The notes under the pieces were generated by a model that saw only the letters and a program-made list of their open reading frames with translations, had not been told where the DNA came from and searched no databases. Made by a program: the position numbers and the translations under genes. From assembly GCF_000143415.4 (NCBI RefSeq), contig NW_003314364.1, positions 95,578 through 159,577 on the forward strand: DNA of 64,000 bases, written 5' to 3'. This document shows positions 54,664 through 64,000 of this stretch, piece by piece. Each line of letters begins with the position of its first letter. Position 1 is the first letter of the stretch. This DNA comes from Selaginella moellendorffii (taxonomy: Eukaryota > Streptophyta > Lycopodiopsida > Selaginellales > Selaginellaceae).

Positions 54664-57600
54664 TTAGAGGGGAGGATCGACATACTGTGCATCCAAGAGC
54701 ACAAGATGGTGAAGGCTCCAGACTTCAATTTGGGCATGCACGGGAGAATTTGGTGGAATCCGGCCACGCAAGTGAGAACACGGTGTGGAGGAGGAACAGC
54801 GATCATCGTCTCTACCAAGTGGTCAGCGCAGGTACGCGACCACAGGGTGCTGGTCCCAGGGATAGCACAGTTGTTGGTCATACACCTACACTTTGGACGT
54901 GTTGGGATTGTCAACGTGTATGCACCCACTCGAAGAAGGGAGCGCGCACAAATGTGGACAGATATCCAGCAGAGCACTCAAGAAGTGGCAGACGAGTGGC
55001 TTGTGGTAGGAGACTTCAACATGGTGGAGGGTTTGAGTGACCGGCGAGTTTCACTGGAAACCATACAGGGGAGAGAGAGAAAGAGTTGGACAGTGCTAGT
55101 CGAAGCCTTGGGAGTCTTGGACCTCCAGCACGCAGAGGGGTTCGCTGCACACTCCCACCCATTCACGAGACGCCAATCGACAGGGTGCCAAGCTCGACTG
55201 GACAGGATTTACACTTCCACCAGGCTGCGACAAGACGGAGGGGGACTCAAAACGTGGCCCACGTTTGCCACCTTTTCAGACCACGACCCACTCTGAGGCA
55301 TTCTCAAGCTACAGGCGGTGAAAGGAACAGCGGTGCAGAGGAAGATCACCAAAGCCACAATGGTTGACCCGGTAGCAGTGAAGCTCGTCCAGGAAACACT
55401 GGACAGCAGCAAAGGGGAACTTGTCTTGGCACTAGGCACTTGCTCCACTAAGCTCCGGGAAAGGCAAGCGGCTCTCAAAGGGGAAGTCTTGAAAGAGGTG
55501 AGACTGGCGAGACAAAAGGTGGCGGCAGCCCAGAGAATGGTCCTACATGCAAACGACAAGGCCAGATGGACAGCAACACTGGATGAGAGGGAAGCAGAGC
55601 TGCGGGACAAAGAATATGCAGCGTGGAGTGGTGGACTCCGATCCCTGGAGGATAGCTGGGTGATGAATGAACGGCTTCTCAACAAAGCATTCTAAAAAGG
55701 GATCCGTCCAGTCACCGACTCCCCCCCGATCCTAGGACTGAGGAAGGACGATGGAGAAGTGGTCGAGGACCAATAGGGAATGCAGGGGCTGGCCCAGGAG
55801 TTCTACCAGAAGCTGTACACGGCCCAGCCCTGGTCCCCGGATAGGAGAGACGCCGCAGGCAGAGTGCTGTCTACTCTTCCACGCAGAGTTCCCGATGAGT
55901 ACCTGGAGAAGTTGGTGGCCGACTTTTCATTGGAAGACCTCCATCGAGCCCTGGAGCAGCGGAACGATGACAAGATGCCAGGTATGGACGGCCTCCATCC
56001 GGCATTCTATGAGGAGTATTGGGACGACGTTGGCCTGATGCTCCTGGAGACATGGCGAGACGCACAGAAAACAGGGGTGCTGCCAGGAGAGATACTAGAG
56101 GGGAAAGCCAGGCATCGAGACTTGGGGACAGGAGATAGGCTTTCAGTGGCTTCGCCCTGGCGAAGACACTCGGTACCTCGGCATCCAGGTTGGGACCCAG
56201 TACAATGCGGCTACACAGGATGACACGCTTCTCAGGAGGATCCAGACCGCAGTTCAGAAATGGACACCAAGGAAACTCAGACTCCCAGCCCGGATTGTAG
56301 TGGTCAAGAGTGTGATCCTCCCTAGCATCTGGTACCACCTCTCGATTTGGCCAGTGCTGGAAACTACACTGCAGAAGGTGAGACAGATGGTGCGGACCTA
56401 CGTATGGCGTGGAGCATTGGCTACAGGGTGAACCATGGCCAAGGTGGCATGGCAATCTACAGCGAGGCCGCACATTCTAGGGGGGCTGGGGATCATTGAC
56501 CCCAGCAACATGGCAAAGGCGATGAGGTACAAGATTTTTCTCATGGGCTTGCAACAGGGGAGACAGCCGTGGCGACTCATGTTCTGGCAGAGCCTCCTAG
56601 CGATACGCCCCAAACACAATGCAGCCAAACCGTGGGAGGAGGACCCACGGTGGCTCTTCGCAGAAGGACCGACGCAGGTAGTGAGGGGGGGCAACTTCGT
56701 CCAGAGCCTTCATCGACTATAGAGAGCCTTTCCGCTGGAGCAAACACCACCGACCAGGGCCGAGGAGTGGCTCAACCAGCCTTTGTTTTTCAACGCACTG
56801 TTCAAAGAGGGAGGTGTGACACTAGGACGAGAGACACACCACACGATCTGGAGGAAAATGCATGCAAATGGATTCCGGACAATGAAGCAGCTGGCGGGAG
56901 TGATTGACAAGGATTGGTGGCGAACAGCGAGAAGGACTCAAGTGTTTGGACCTTGGAAGGGACGTAACATCCTGCTGGACGTTCTGCGACTCCTCCGAGT
57001 GGTGAACAACACGAAAGCAGGGACGAAGTGGCCGAGAAGATGCCTTCAAGCAGGAGACTTTGTGGCGATCCAGCGGCAAACAGAGTGGGAGGAACACGAT
57101 GCTGTGCGACGTCCGCTAGGGATGTGGACTCGAGCATTCACCGCACCTACACCAGCATGGGAAGAAGGGGACGTTGAGGTGTGGTTCGTTGCTGCACCAG
57201 AGCTCAACATAGGACTCCCGTTTCGCATCACGAGAGGAGACACGCTTCTCCCGACGGGTGAGAGACAAGAGATGCCAGACGTCACGGACGATGAGGTACG
57301 TGGGAGAATCCGTGTGCTTAGGCACTCACCCAAGAGGCTGGACGTGGTGGACTCAGAAGACCTGCTGGAGGGCGATGGATCACTGATATGGTGGCGACAG
57401 CAGCTACTAGAAGATCTGGACTGGGACCCTGCTACATGGCGACGAGGGACAGGAAGCTTTTTCTCCTACGCAGTCAAAGAAGCGCGGAATGGACTACTAA
57501 CATCACGAGAGGAGGTGAGAGAGGAGATTCCGAAGCTGTGGCAGAAGTGGATAGCACAGGGGGTCGGCGCGGAGCAAGTGGTGGACAACACGATTCACTT

Positions 57601-58456
57601 CTGGAAGTTGCCCGTGCAGGAAAAAGTGAAAGTCACCTCGTGGTTGGTAGCAAACAATGGGCTTCCGGTTGGACAGCAATTCCAGGACGACGCGAGTCGC
57701 AAGTGCAGGGAGTGTGACGAAATCGAGACAGTCAAGCATGCACTGTTGGAGTGTGACACTGCAAAGGAGGTGTGGCGCCAGATTATTAAGGCAGGGAAGG
57801 AGTTGGGCGTGACACAGGATTTCGAGGCCCGCAGTGGGGATGTGCTTCACTGGTTTGAGGAAGCGAGAGGCCCTGCCCAGGGCCCAGCCCTACGACACAT
57901 CAGGTGCAGAGGACGACATGGCTGGGGGATTCAGGTCCGGTGGGACACGACCGGGGCGGAGGTAGGAGTCCCCGTGTGGGAGGCGCTTGGACATGCTCAA
58001 TGGGCGATATGGCCTGCGACGGGAGTCCAGGCCCTTTGGGAAGCACGTAACCGGGCGCACTTCGAAGGGACACAGGTCAGAGTATCACAGGTACTGGCAG
58101 AGTGGTGGAGACTTACACTGGCGGCAATACGGCTTCACCATGCTATCCTCCGGGACAGAGGGAAGCTCGAGAGGCTCGAGGAGTGGCAGAAAGCATGGCT
58201 GCCATGTTTTGGTAGAGGAGATCACAAGGATGTTCGTTGGAGATGGCACCCCCCGGAGTCGATCTTGCGGTCAGCACGAAGGAGGGACGTGGATCTGGAC
58301 GTGATACGACGGAGACAACCGCAGCTGCTTCTACTGCAGGCCTAGTCTCACTTTAGATGAGGGAGATCACCACTAGGTAGCATGAGCTTCAGGCAGCATG
58401 CCCAGTTTTTGTATTAGTCTCTATGGGACATTGGGGAATGTACATACACGTTTCAT
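54662..58456 (+). mobile_element. LINE copy A, 3' part
   Basis: Rest of ORF2 and a 3' UTR ending ACACGTTTCAT. The 3' hairpin is at 58417-58429 (GTCTC-TAT-GGGAC). The first 26 bp after the end belong to a chromovirus (PPT region), so the LINE or its recombinant partner landed in a chromovirus 3' end. Confidence 0.88.
54664..58345 (+). pseudogene. LINE A ORF2: endonuclease, remnant RT, zinc finger; RT core deleted
   Basis: APE-type endonuclease continues to 55296 (ILCIQEHKM, GGGTAIIV, VVGDFNMVE, QARLDRIY, FSDHDPL), then TGA (55294). A linker runs to TAA (55693); a TAG lies near 55774. The RT begins (KMPGMDGLHPAFY at about 55972) but jumps near 56100 to GFQWLRPGEDTRYLGIQVG, which in intact LINEs lies after the YADD active site. 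The catalytic palm is therefore missing. Two further stops precede an intact 520-codon C-terminal frame (56783-58345) with a zf-RVT-like finger CRECDEIETVKHALLEC (about 57703). The protein cannot retrotranspose as it stands. Confidence 0.85.
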
Positions 58457-59642
58457 CGAACTTCTTCTATGGGTGGTGGAGTTGTAAGGAACCAATCGCC
58501 GAGGTGTCGTAGGCTAAAAGAGCCCCGAAAGCTTGACCAAAATGATAAAGAGTTCATTGGAGGGGACCAAGTCTAAGATCGAGTCCAAGACCGACTCTAA
58601 GACCGAGTTCGAGATAGAGTCCGGAATCAAGTCCAAGACCGACTCGGAGACCGAGTTTGAGACCGAGTTCAAGACCAAGCTCAAGACGGAGTCCGAGATC
58701 TGAAATCGGGTCCGAGACTGAGTCCGAGGTCGAGTCCGAGGTCGGGTCTGAGATCGGGTCCGAGATCGAGTCCGAGATCGAGTCCGAGACCGAATCCGAA
58801 GTCGGATCCGAGATCGAGTCCGAGATCGAGCCAGAGACTAAGTCCGAGTACTAATACAGGTCAAGGGGTGAAAGCCCAAAGTGTGCGTCTCCCAGGGGGG
58901 GCGGGGGCTGCAAGGGGTTCCAAATGTATAGTAGGGATAGTGAGGTCCAGGAACCAGTCTTGAAGGAACTCTCTAGTGGTGCTTCCAAATTGACTTGAGG
59001 TTGAGACTGGGGCCGAGGGGCCTTGGGTGGGAGTGAGTATGGGCTTGGGTGGTGCCGGAGGGGCCACCCAGGGAAGTGTTCAAGAGCAGCTCCCACTCCC
59101 GAAAGGGAAACCGACTGCAGTGCTCCCGGCTCATGTGGAGTGGTGCCCCACTTGAGTACCTTGCGGCTCATTGGTCCTCGCCCTTCCTAGGGGCTTGGGC
59201 CTTCCCTTCGGGATGGAAGTGGGGGGGTAGAGGTACCCATACCGGGCCGTTAGGCCACGGTGTTTCGCCCCGATGTCCCGAAGCAAGTGCTGCACCCAAG
59301 GCTTGGGATTTAGAGGGTCCCATGATCAAGTCTTGTTGTACCAAGGGGTGTTAGGAACCTGGAGGCTTGGTGTGCTTGGCTGCTTGTACCTGCGGAGAGT
59401 GTAGCCGAACCTTAAGTCCAGTCTAACCCAGGGAGGGGGATTGGGAGAGATTTGGGAATCCGTAGATGGATGGTTAACACTCCGTTGCTCGTGCAGTGAG
59501 TAGATGAAACCAACTAGGACCAAGTAGGAGCTGGTACAATAGGCAAGAACCTTGGCAAGGGAACTTAGCACAAGCCAAGGTAGTGTTGGTCGGACAGACG
59601 AGGTAAGCTGGCAAATTGGAAAGGAAAAATTTGTGGCTTACA
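58457..59642 (+). repeat. Chromovirus 3' LTR with adjoining PPT
   Basis: 58457-58482 is the chromovirus 3' region with PPT (CTATGGGTGGTGGAGT). 58483-59642 is the LTR in plus orientation (TGTAAGGAACC to GTGGCTTACA, 1,160 bp). It is more diverged from 10940-12089 than the two LTRs of that element are from each other. The rest of its element is missing, replaced on the left by the LINE. Confidence 0.88.
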
Positions 59643-59930
59643 GTCTGGCCCCAGACACGTCGGGCACCCGGACATGTCGAGCACTTGATATGTCGGGCCC
59701 CGATATGTCGGGCCCCGGACATTTCCGGCACCCGATATGTCCGGCCCCAGACATGTCGGGACATGTCAGGCACCCGATATATCCGGCCCCGGACATGTTG
59801 GGTCCCGGATATGTCGGGCACCCGATATGTCCGGCCCCAAATATATCGGGCCCCGGACATGTTGGGCACCCGATATGCCGGGCCCCGGATGTGTCTGGCC
59901 CTGGATATATCCGAGTTTTATTTTGACACG
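59643..59930. repeat. Minisatellite of GACATGTCGGGCACCCGATATG-like units
   Basis: About ten imperfect units of roughly 14 or 28 bp combining CCCCGGACATGTCGGG and CACCCGATATGTCCGG. The units are themselves near-palindromic. Open frames here (MSGPRHV-type) are repeat artefacts. Confidence 0.8.
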
Positions 59931-59948
59931 TGGCTTGGCCTTTGGTTT

Positions 59949-60130
59949 GATCTCATAGAGTTTTATGGTTTTCAATGTGTGCCACATTGACACATGGCAT
60001 GCACTTTGGTTCGTGCTCAGAGTTTTATGGTTTTCAATGTGTGCCATATTGACACATGGCATGTGCTTTGGTGAGTTTTATGGTTTTCAATGTGTGTCAC
60101 ATTGACACATGGCATGCCCTTTGGCTTCTC
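59949..60130. repeat. Triplicated unit of about 55-62 bp
   Basis: Three copies start GAGTTTTATGGTTTTCAATG and include TTGACACATGGCATG. No gene is seen from here to the 5S-like sequence. Confidence 0.8.
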
Positions 60131-60405
60131 ATAGTTGGAGTTTAGTGTCCTTGTATTCCATGTGAAATACATATGTTTGGACTTGCTTGCCATTCCATGT
60201 GGTGACAATCACAACACATTCTTTGTGACTTATACCCTAGTTAATAACTAGCTAATGGCACAATTTGGCAAATACACCTTACATTGACAATTGTAAGTAG
60301 TATTTAAGGACCATACACTTTCATGCTATGGAAAAATACTCAAAGTTTATATATTAAAACAGTGATCTTACAAAAATAAATGACTTGTAAGGAAAGAAAA
60401 AAAGA

Positions 60406-60517
60406 GGGGGTCATTTGGACTTCCCATGTGGTCACCCAGCCTAGTACTATTCAAGCCCAGAGACACTTAACTTTGGAGGTCTGATGGGATCCAGTGCCAT
60501 AGTCACGGTTTGAACCC
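60406..60517 (-). rRNA. 5S rRNA-like sequence (diverged; pseudogene or 5S-derived SINE head)
   Basis: On the minus strand the segment carries the 5S landmarks in order and at normal spacing: GGATCCCATCAGACCTCC, AAGTTAAG (box A), TAGTACTAGGCTGGGTGACC (box C) and GGGAAGTCC. It ends in a CCCCCTCTTTTTTTC run suited to Pol III termination. Bases differ from plant 5S at many positions (for example GGCTGGGTGACC for GGATGGGTGACC) and the 5' 20-25 nt are hardly recognisable. A single dispersed copy suggests a pseudogene or the head of a 5S-derived SINE rather than a working gene. Confidence 0.75.
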
Positions 60518-61140
60518 ACTTTAAAATATTTCACACTCCCCCTACTCTTATAGTGTGGGGCAGCTGATCCAAAGCTGCAGCGTACCTCCACAATCCCGTG
60601 TTCTTTTTGGGTGCCAAATTGACACGCTATTTGTCGTGCTTACATCCAGCAAGTCACTATATTGCCCAACACATTATAGTGAGGGTGTTTGGCAAACACG
60701 GTAAGCTATCATTCAGTGATATTGAGGGACTAGTCTCAATATGCAAGGGTTCTTGCTAAGCTAGTGCAAGATAGAGCAAAAGAGAACTAAAAGGCTATGC
60801 CAAGTATGCTTGGCCAAATAGACACTTAGGAATTTTGTCCTTATGCTCATCCAGCCAAGTATAGATGCTAAGTCCAATTTACTAACACTTGGAAAAAAGG
60901 GGCCAATAAAGGGAACCAGTAATACCGTCATGGTAGTAAGGGGAGAGTGTCCATAAGGACTGGCTGAAAAGTATCTTTCGATACCCGAAGTTATGTTTGT
61001 GACATAAGGCCTTGAACCTCAGGTTCCACACCACTGTCTTATAGACATGTGGCATGTGACACATGGCATATGGAGGGTTTAGGTTCCGCTTCGTGATGTT
61101 ATCCTATGGTAAATCACCATATGATAAAGGGTAAAAACCA

Positions 61141-61590
61141 CGTGTGCTACATTTGGTATCAGAGAATGAGTCTCGGCGATTACTATTCAATGAGATTGGG
61201 CAACTAGTCTCATTGCATACGCAGAGATGAAACGATGATTCGAATGGGTACACGTTTGGGTGCAAAGGCTTCGCAATTGTTCCTTGGGTATGGATTTGGT
61301 TACCTTTTTGTACTGTATTATGTGAGCTTGCTCTTGGGCTCATAAGAGGGATTGAATTATTCCGGTTGCACGAGTTTGAGCTTGGGCTCATGAGTGAGGC
61401 ACATTAACAACTCAAGGTTACACTTTGAGTTGGCAAGATTAATGTTAGCCTATCGGTGGTTCCATGAGTTGTTCCATGTACCGTGGGTGAAAGTAAACCT
61501 TCCTTGGGTTTGCTATGAGTGGCAAATAGGCTGGTTCATAGCTGTTTAGCACGGCACTAGTGCATCCTTCCTAGGCATGATTAAAGTGGA
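61141..61590 (+). mobile_element. Third LTR retrotransposon family: LTR end, PBS and interior (part)
   Basis: GTGTGCTACA followed by TTTGGTATCAGAGAATG (61152-61168) is the junction of an LTR end and a tRNA-Met-type PBS. Its LTR presumably extends leftward over 60.5-61.15 kb, but I could not find its start. The interior after the PBS contains no coding region I recognise and is interrupted by a LARD solo LTR. It seems to continue to the end of the window. Confidence 0.5.
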
Positions 61591-63306
61591 TGTAAGCGAC
61601 TAATTTTTCCATTCTACTTTAGTCACTTAACCACACCTCCGACCATTTGGAGGAGTCTCATTCACAACCTCCATAAGTCCAATTCAGGACTTGGGACTTG
61701 CTAGCCCCGAGAATGGCATCTATGCCACTCAACATTTGCACTTGGTCCAAGTGCTCCACGTGTCCAATCCCATGACCGACACTCAAAGGTACCACCGACA
61801 TAGCAGCCTGTTACGCTAAGGCCATGCCCAATCACCTTTGCCACACTGGTAGTCCAATACCACTTGCATCATAGTCTTGGCTCTCCAAGACTAGGCAATC
61901 CATCCGTGAGTGGTCATATCAGATCCACTCCTTAGCATCCTTAGGATGCCCATCGACAAGGGGGATAGCCTTCCCCAATATCCGTATGTCAGTCTCCACT
62001 AAGTCCCTTTCTGCCCCTGGCCGTGTTTGCCAACACTGCCACTGGATCGAGGCCCACAGGCCCGACCACTAAGTCCCACGGTCCTCTGGGACTTCCTCAC
62101 CACACGACTGTGTCCTTGGTCACTACCCCAGAGGACTGCTCCTCTTCCTTTCCACAGTCTGGGCCTTTGGGACAACATTTCGGAACACCGTGGCCTTACG
62201 CGAGCCACCTGGGTACTCTCCCTGCCTTCCGCCCTTGGGTGCTCTAGCCATGGGCTTAGAGCGAGGTTCTGTTGAGCCACGCCTGGTATCCAAGTAGGTA
62301 GTGCCACCCACACTTGGACTGGGAGCATCGGCCAGTCGATCTCCCGAGGGAACTAGAGCCGGCTCTTGAACACTTCACCAAGCTACCCCGCTTGTCGGTC
62401 CGTGTTCACTCTAGTCTTGGACTTCCCAGTGGTCAGCTCATCACCCAACACTGGGTCTGGCCTTCCTGGGCCAAACTGGCTCCACTGGGCTCCAACCCCC
62501 ACACTCTCCCCCTACTATACTTTTGGAACCCCCTGCAGCCCCCCCCCCCCCTGGGGGACGATCGCTTTGGGCTTTCACCCAACTGCCTGTATTAGTATTC
62601 GGATCGGACTCAGACTCGGACTCGAACTCAGTCTCGGTCCCGGATTCGGACCGGACTCGGTCTCGGTCTCGGTCCCGGTCTCGGTTCCATCTCGGACTCC
62701 ATCTCGGATTCCATCTCGGGTCCATCTCGGACTCCATCTCGGGTCCATCTTGGACTCCATCTCGGGTCCATCTCGGACTCCATCTCGGACTCCCTATCGG
62801 ACTCCACTTCAGGTCCATGTCGGACTCCATCTCGGACTCCATATCGGACTCCACTTTGGGTCCATCTCGGACTCCACTTTGGGTCCATCTCGGACTCCAT
62901 CTCGGACTCCATATCGGACTCCACTTCGGGTCCATCTCGGACTCCATCTCAGACTCCATATCGGACTCCACTTCAGGTCCATCTCGGACTCCATATTGGA
63001 CTCCATCTCGGACTCCACTTTGGACTCCATATCGGACTCCACTTCGGGTCCATCTCGGACTCCATCTCGGACTCCATATCGGACTCCACTTTGGGTCCAT
63101 TTTGGGTCCCTTTTTGGAGCCTTGCTTATTGGTTGCCTCGTGCTTGCTCCTCGAGCACTTTGTTGGGAGTTCCACTCTCGCTCTCGACCTTCCAAGTCGG
63201 AGCTTTTAGTCCAAACGTGTTATGCTCGTTTGGCTTTCGCTTCGGCCACTACCACGTGGCACCCTTTCCGGCTCCACTTTGGGGCCTAGGGATTTTGTGT
63301 CTCACA
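61591..63306 (-). repeat. Solo LARD LTR, minus strand
   Basis: 1,716 bp with a perfect TSD GTGGA (61586-61590, 63307-63311). It has the family's array (about 62615-63100) and a C-homopolymer near 62540 as in the chromovirus LTRs. Its middle part (CCCCCTGCAGCCC) is closer to the chromovirus LTR than in other LARD copies, so it is a mosaic or an intermediate form. Confidence 0.93.
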
Positions 63307-63311
63307 GTGGA

Positions 63312-64000
63312 TCAATCAAAGACTGTAGGGATGAGTCTAATGATTCAAGTATTCATTGCCGTGCTCTCTCATAAACTTTTCTTAGATTGGACTGAAGGCA
63401 ATGTTAATACAAGTTTGAGGTTTAGTAAAAAATGAGACCAAAAAGAGAGTCATCAGGGACAAAGGATCAAACACGTAAATCGTCTTTTCTTCTTGGAAAA
63501 ATGATTTGCAACGAGGTGTGACTCATTTCTCGTGTTCACATCATGAAATCAAGAGTCTCTACCTTGATGCATATTGGAAATGATGGTTTTACAAATGGTG
63601 AGTCGTGGGATGGATAATGGTGAAGCGCTAAACCATTTTGTCTAAGCTTGCTATTGAAGACTTGGGTTGCAATGCTCAATTCTTTTCCGGGGAACCTTGT
63701 TATTGCTCCTTGAATAGCTTGGTGTTAGATTAGTGTTGAGTTTGGTTGGATAGAGAGTGGCATGAACTTTTCTGTGTTGTAAACAAAAGTTAATAGTGTT
63801 GGGTGTTGTAAATCTCTATCGGTGGAGTGTGGCATTTATGTTACATTTTGTCGAATTGAGTTGACACTTGATACTCACAAAACCTTTGAAGTAATGACAT
63901 GGGTGTTGCTCATGATGTTGCTTGTTTGATGATCAAGACATTGTGATTTTTATATCATATCCAAGTGATGATGAGCAATGTGTTTACAAAGTTGCTTAGT
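63312..64000. other. Continuation of the interrupted region; no gene seen
   Basis: AT-rich sequence with stops in all frames beyond short lengths. It probably belongs to the same third LTR family interior as 61152-61590, since the solo LTR and one TSD copy are all that separates them. Confidence 0.5.

Noticed and set aside
59474-59958. Frames of 70-131 codons in the minisatellite
   Set aside because: All are repeat translations (SGTRYV-like) open in more than one frame.

Overview
This is a eukaryotic nuclear window, most likely from the green lineage (land plant or streptophyte alga). The sequence shows plant-type TTTAGGG telomere-like tracts, tandem domains resembling the plant TNP1/EN/SPM transposase family, a Ty3/gypsy chromovirus with a chromodomain, a LINE with a zf-RVT-like C-terminus and very short GT-AG introns (38-57 nt). 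The species cannot be fixed from sequence alone. I see no single-copy host gene: almost the whole window is nested transposable elements whose order of insertion can be read from target-site duplications (TSDs).

Layout. 1-1797: repeat-rich flank with a 180-bp hairpin, a telomere-like tract and a CACGTG-rich tandem repeat. 1798-35998: a stack of a non-autonomous LTR family (here called LARD; LTRs 1.55-2.0 kb, about 4.1 kb of non-coding interior). Copy 1 (1798-16735) contains a 7.5-kb Ty3/gypsy chromovirus on the minus strand (4572-12089, TSD CCAAG). Copy 2 (16736-20103) contains a solo LTR of that chromovirus (TSD ATAGT). Copy 3 (20104-34886) contains a truncated LINE, which in turn contains a young minus-strand LARD copy 4 (25215-33318, TSD CTCGA; assembly gap at 32994-33104). 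34887-35998 is another truncated LINE. 35999-39739 plus 54662-58456 is one longer LINE split by a 14.9-kb DNA element. 58457-64000 holds a chromovirus LTR, minisatellites, a 5S rRNA-like sequence, part of a third LTR family and a LARD solo LTR (61591-63306, TSD GTGGA).

The most unusual object is the 14.9-kb insertion (39740-54661). It has about 20-bp terminal inverted repeats and an 8-bp duplication of LINE sequence (GCTTAGAG). It carries two divergent genes. The minus-strand gene is a DUF7869-like DDE-type transposase, itself interrupted by a LARD solo LTR (TSD GACCC). The plus-strand gene has 11 exons and runs from an uncharacterised N-terminal module through an acidic linker to an FCP1/SCP-like HAD phosphatase domain. 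A roughly 22-bp imperfect palindrome (ATGGCRTG-N6-CAYGCCAT) occurs about 27 times in this element and, by eye, nowhere else in the window. Copies lie in spacers, in coding sequence in several frames, and inside five of the gene's introns. I take this as the best candidate for a previously undescribed system.

Two further points stand out. The chromovirus integrase region holds two 47-52-nt spliceosomal-type introns, one just before the catalytic Glu of the DDE triad. The chromovirus and the coding-less LARD family share PBS, PPT, LTR promoter-like boxes, LTR hexamer arrays and a string of consecutive RNA hairpins with compensatory changes, suggesting that the LARD is a parasite mobilised by the chromovirus lineage.
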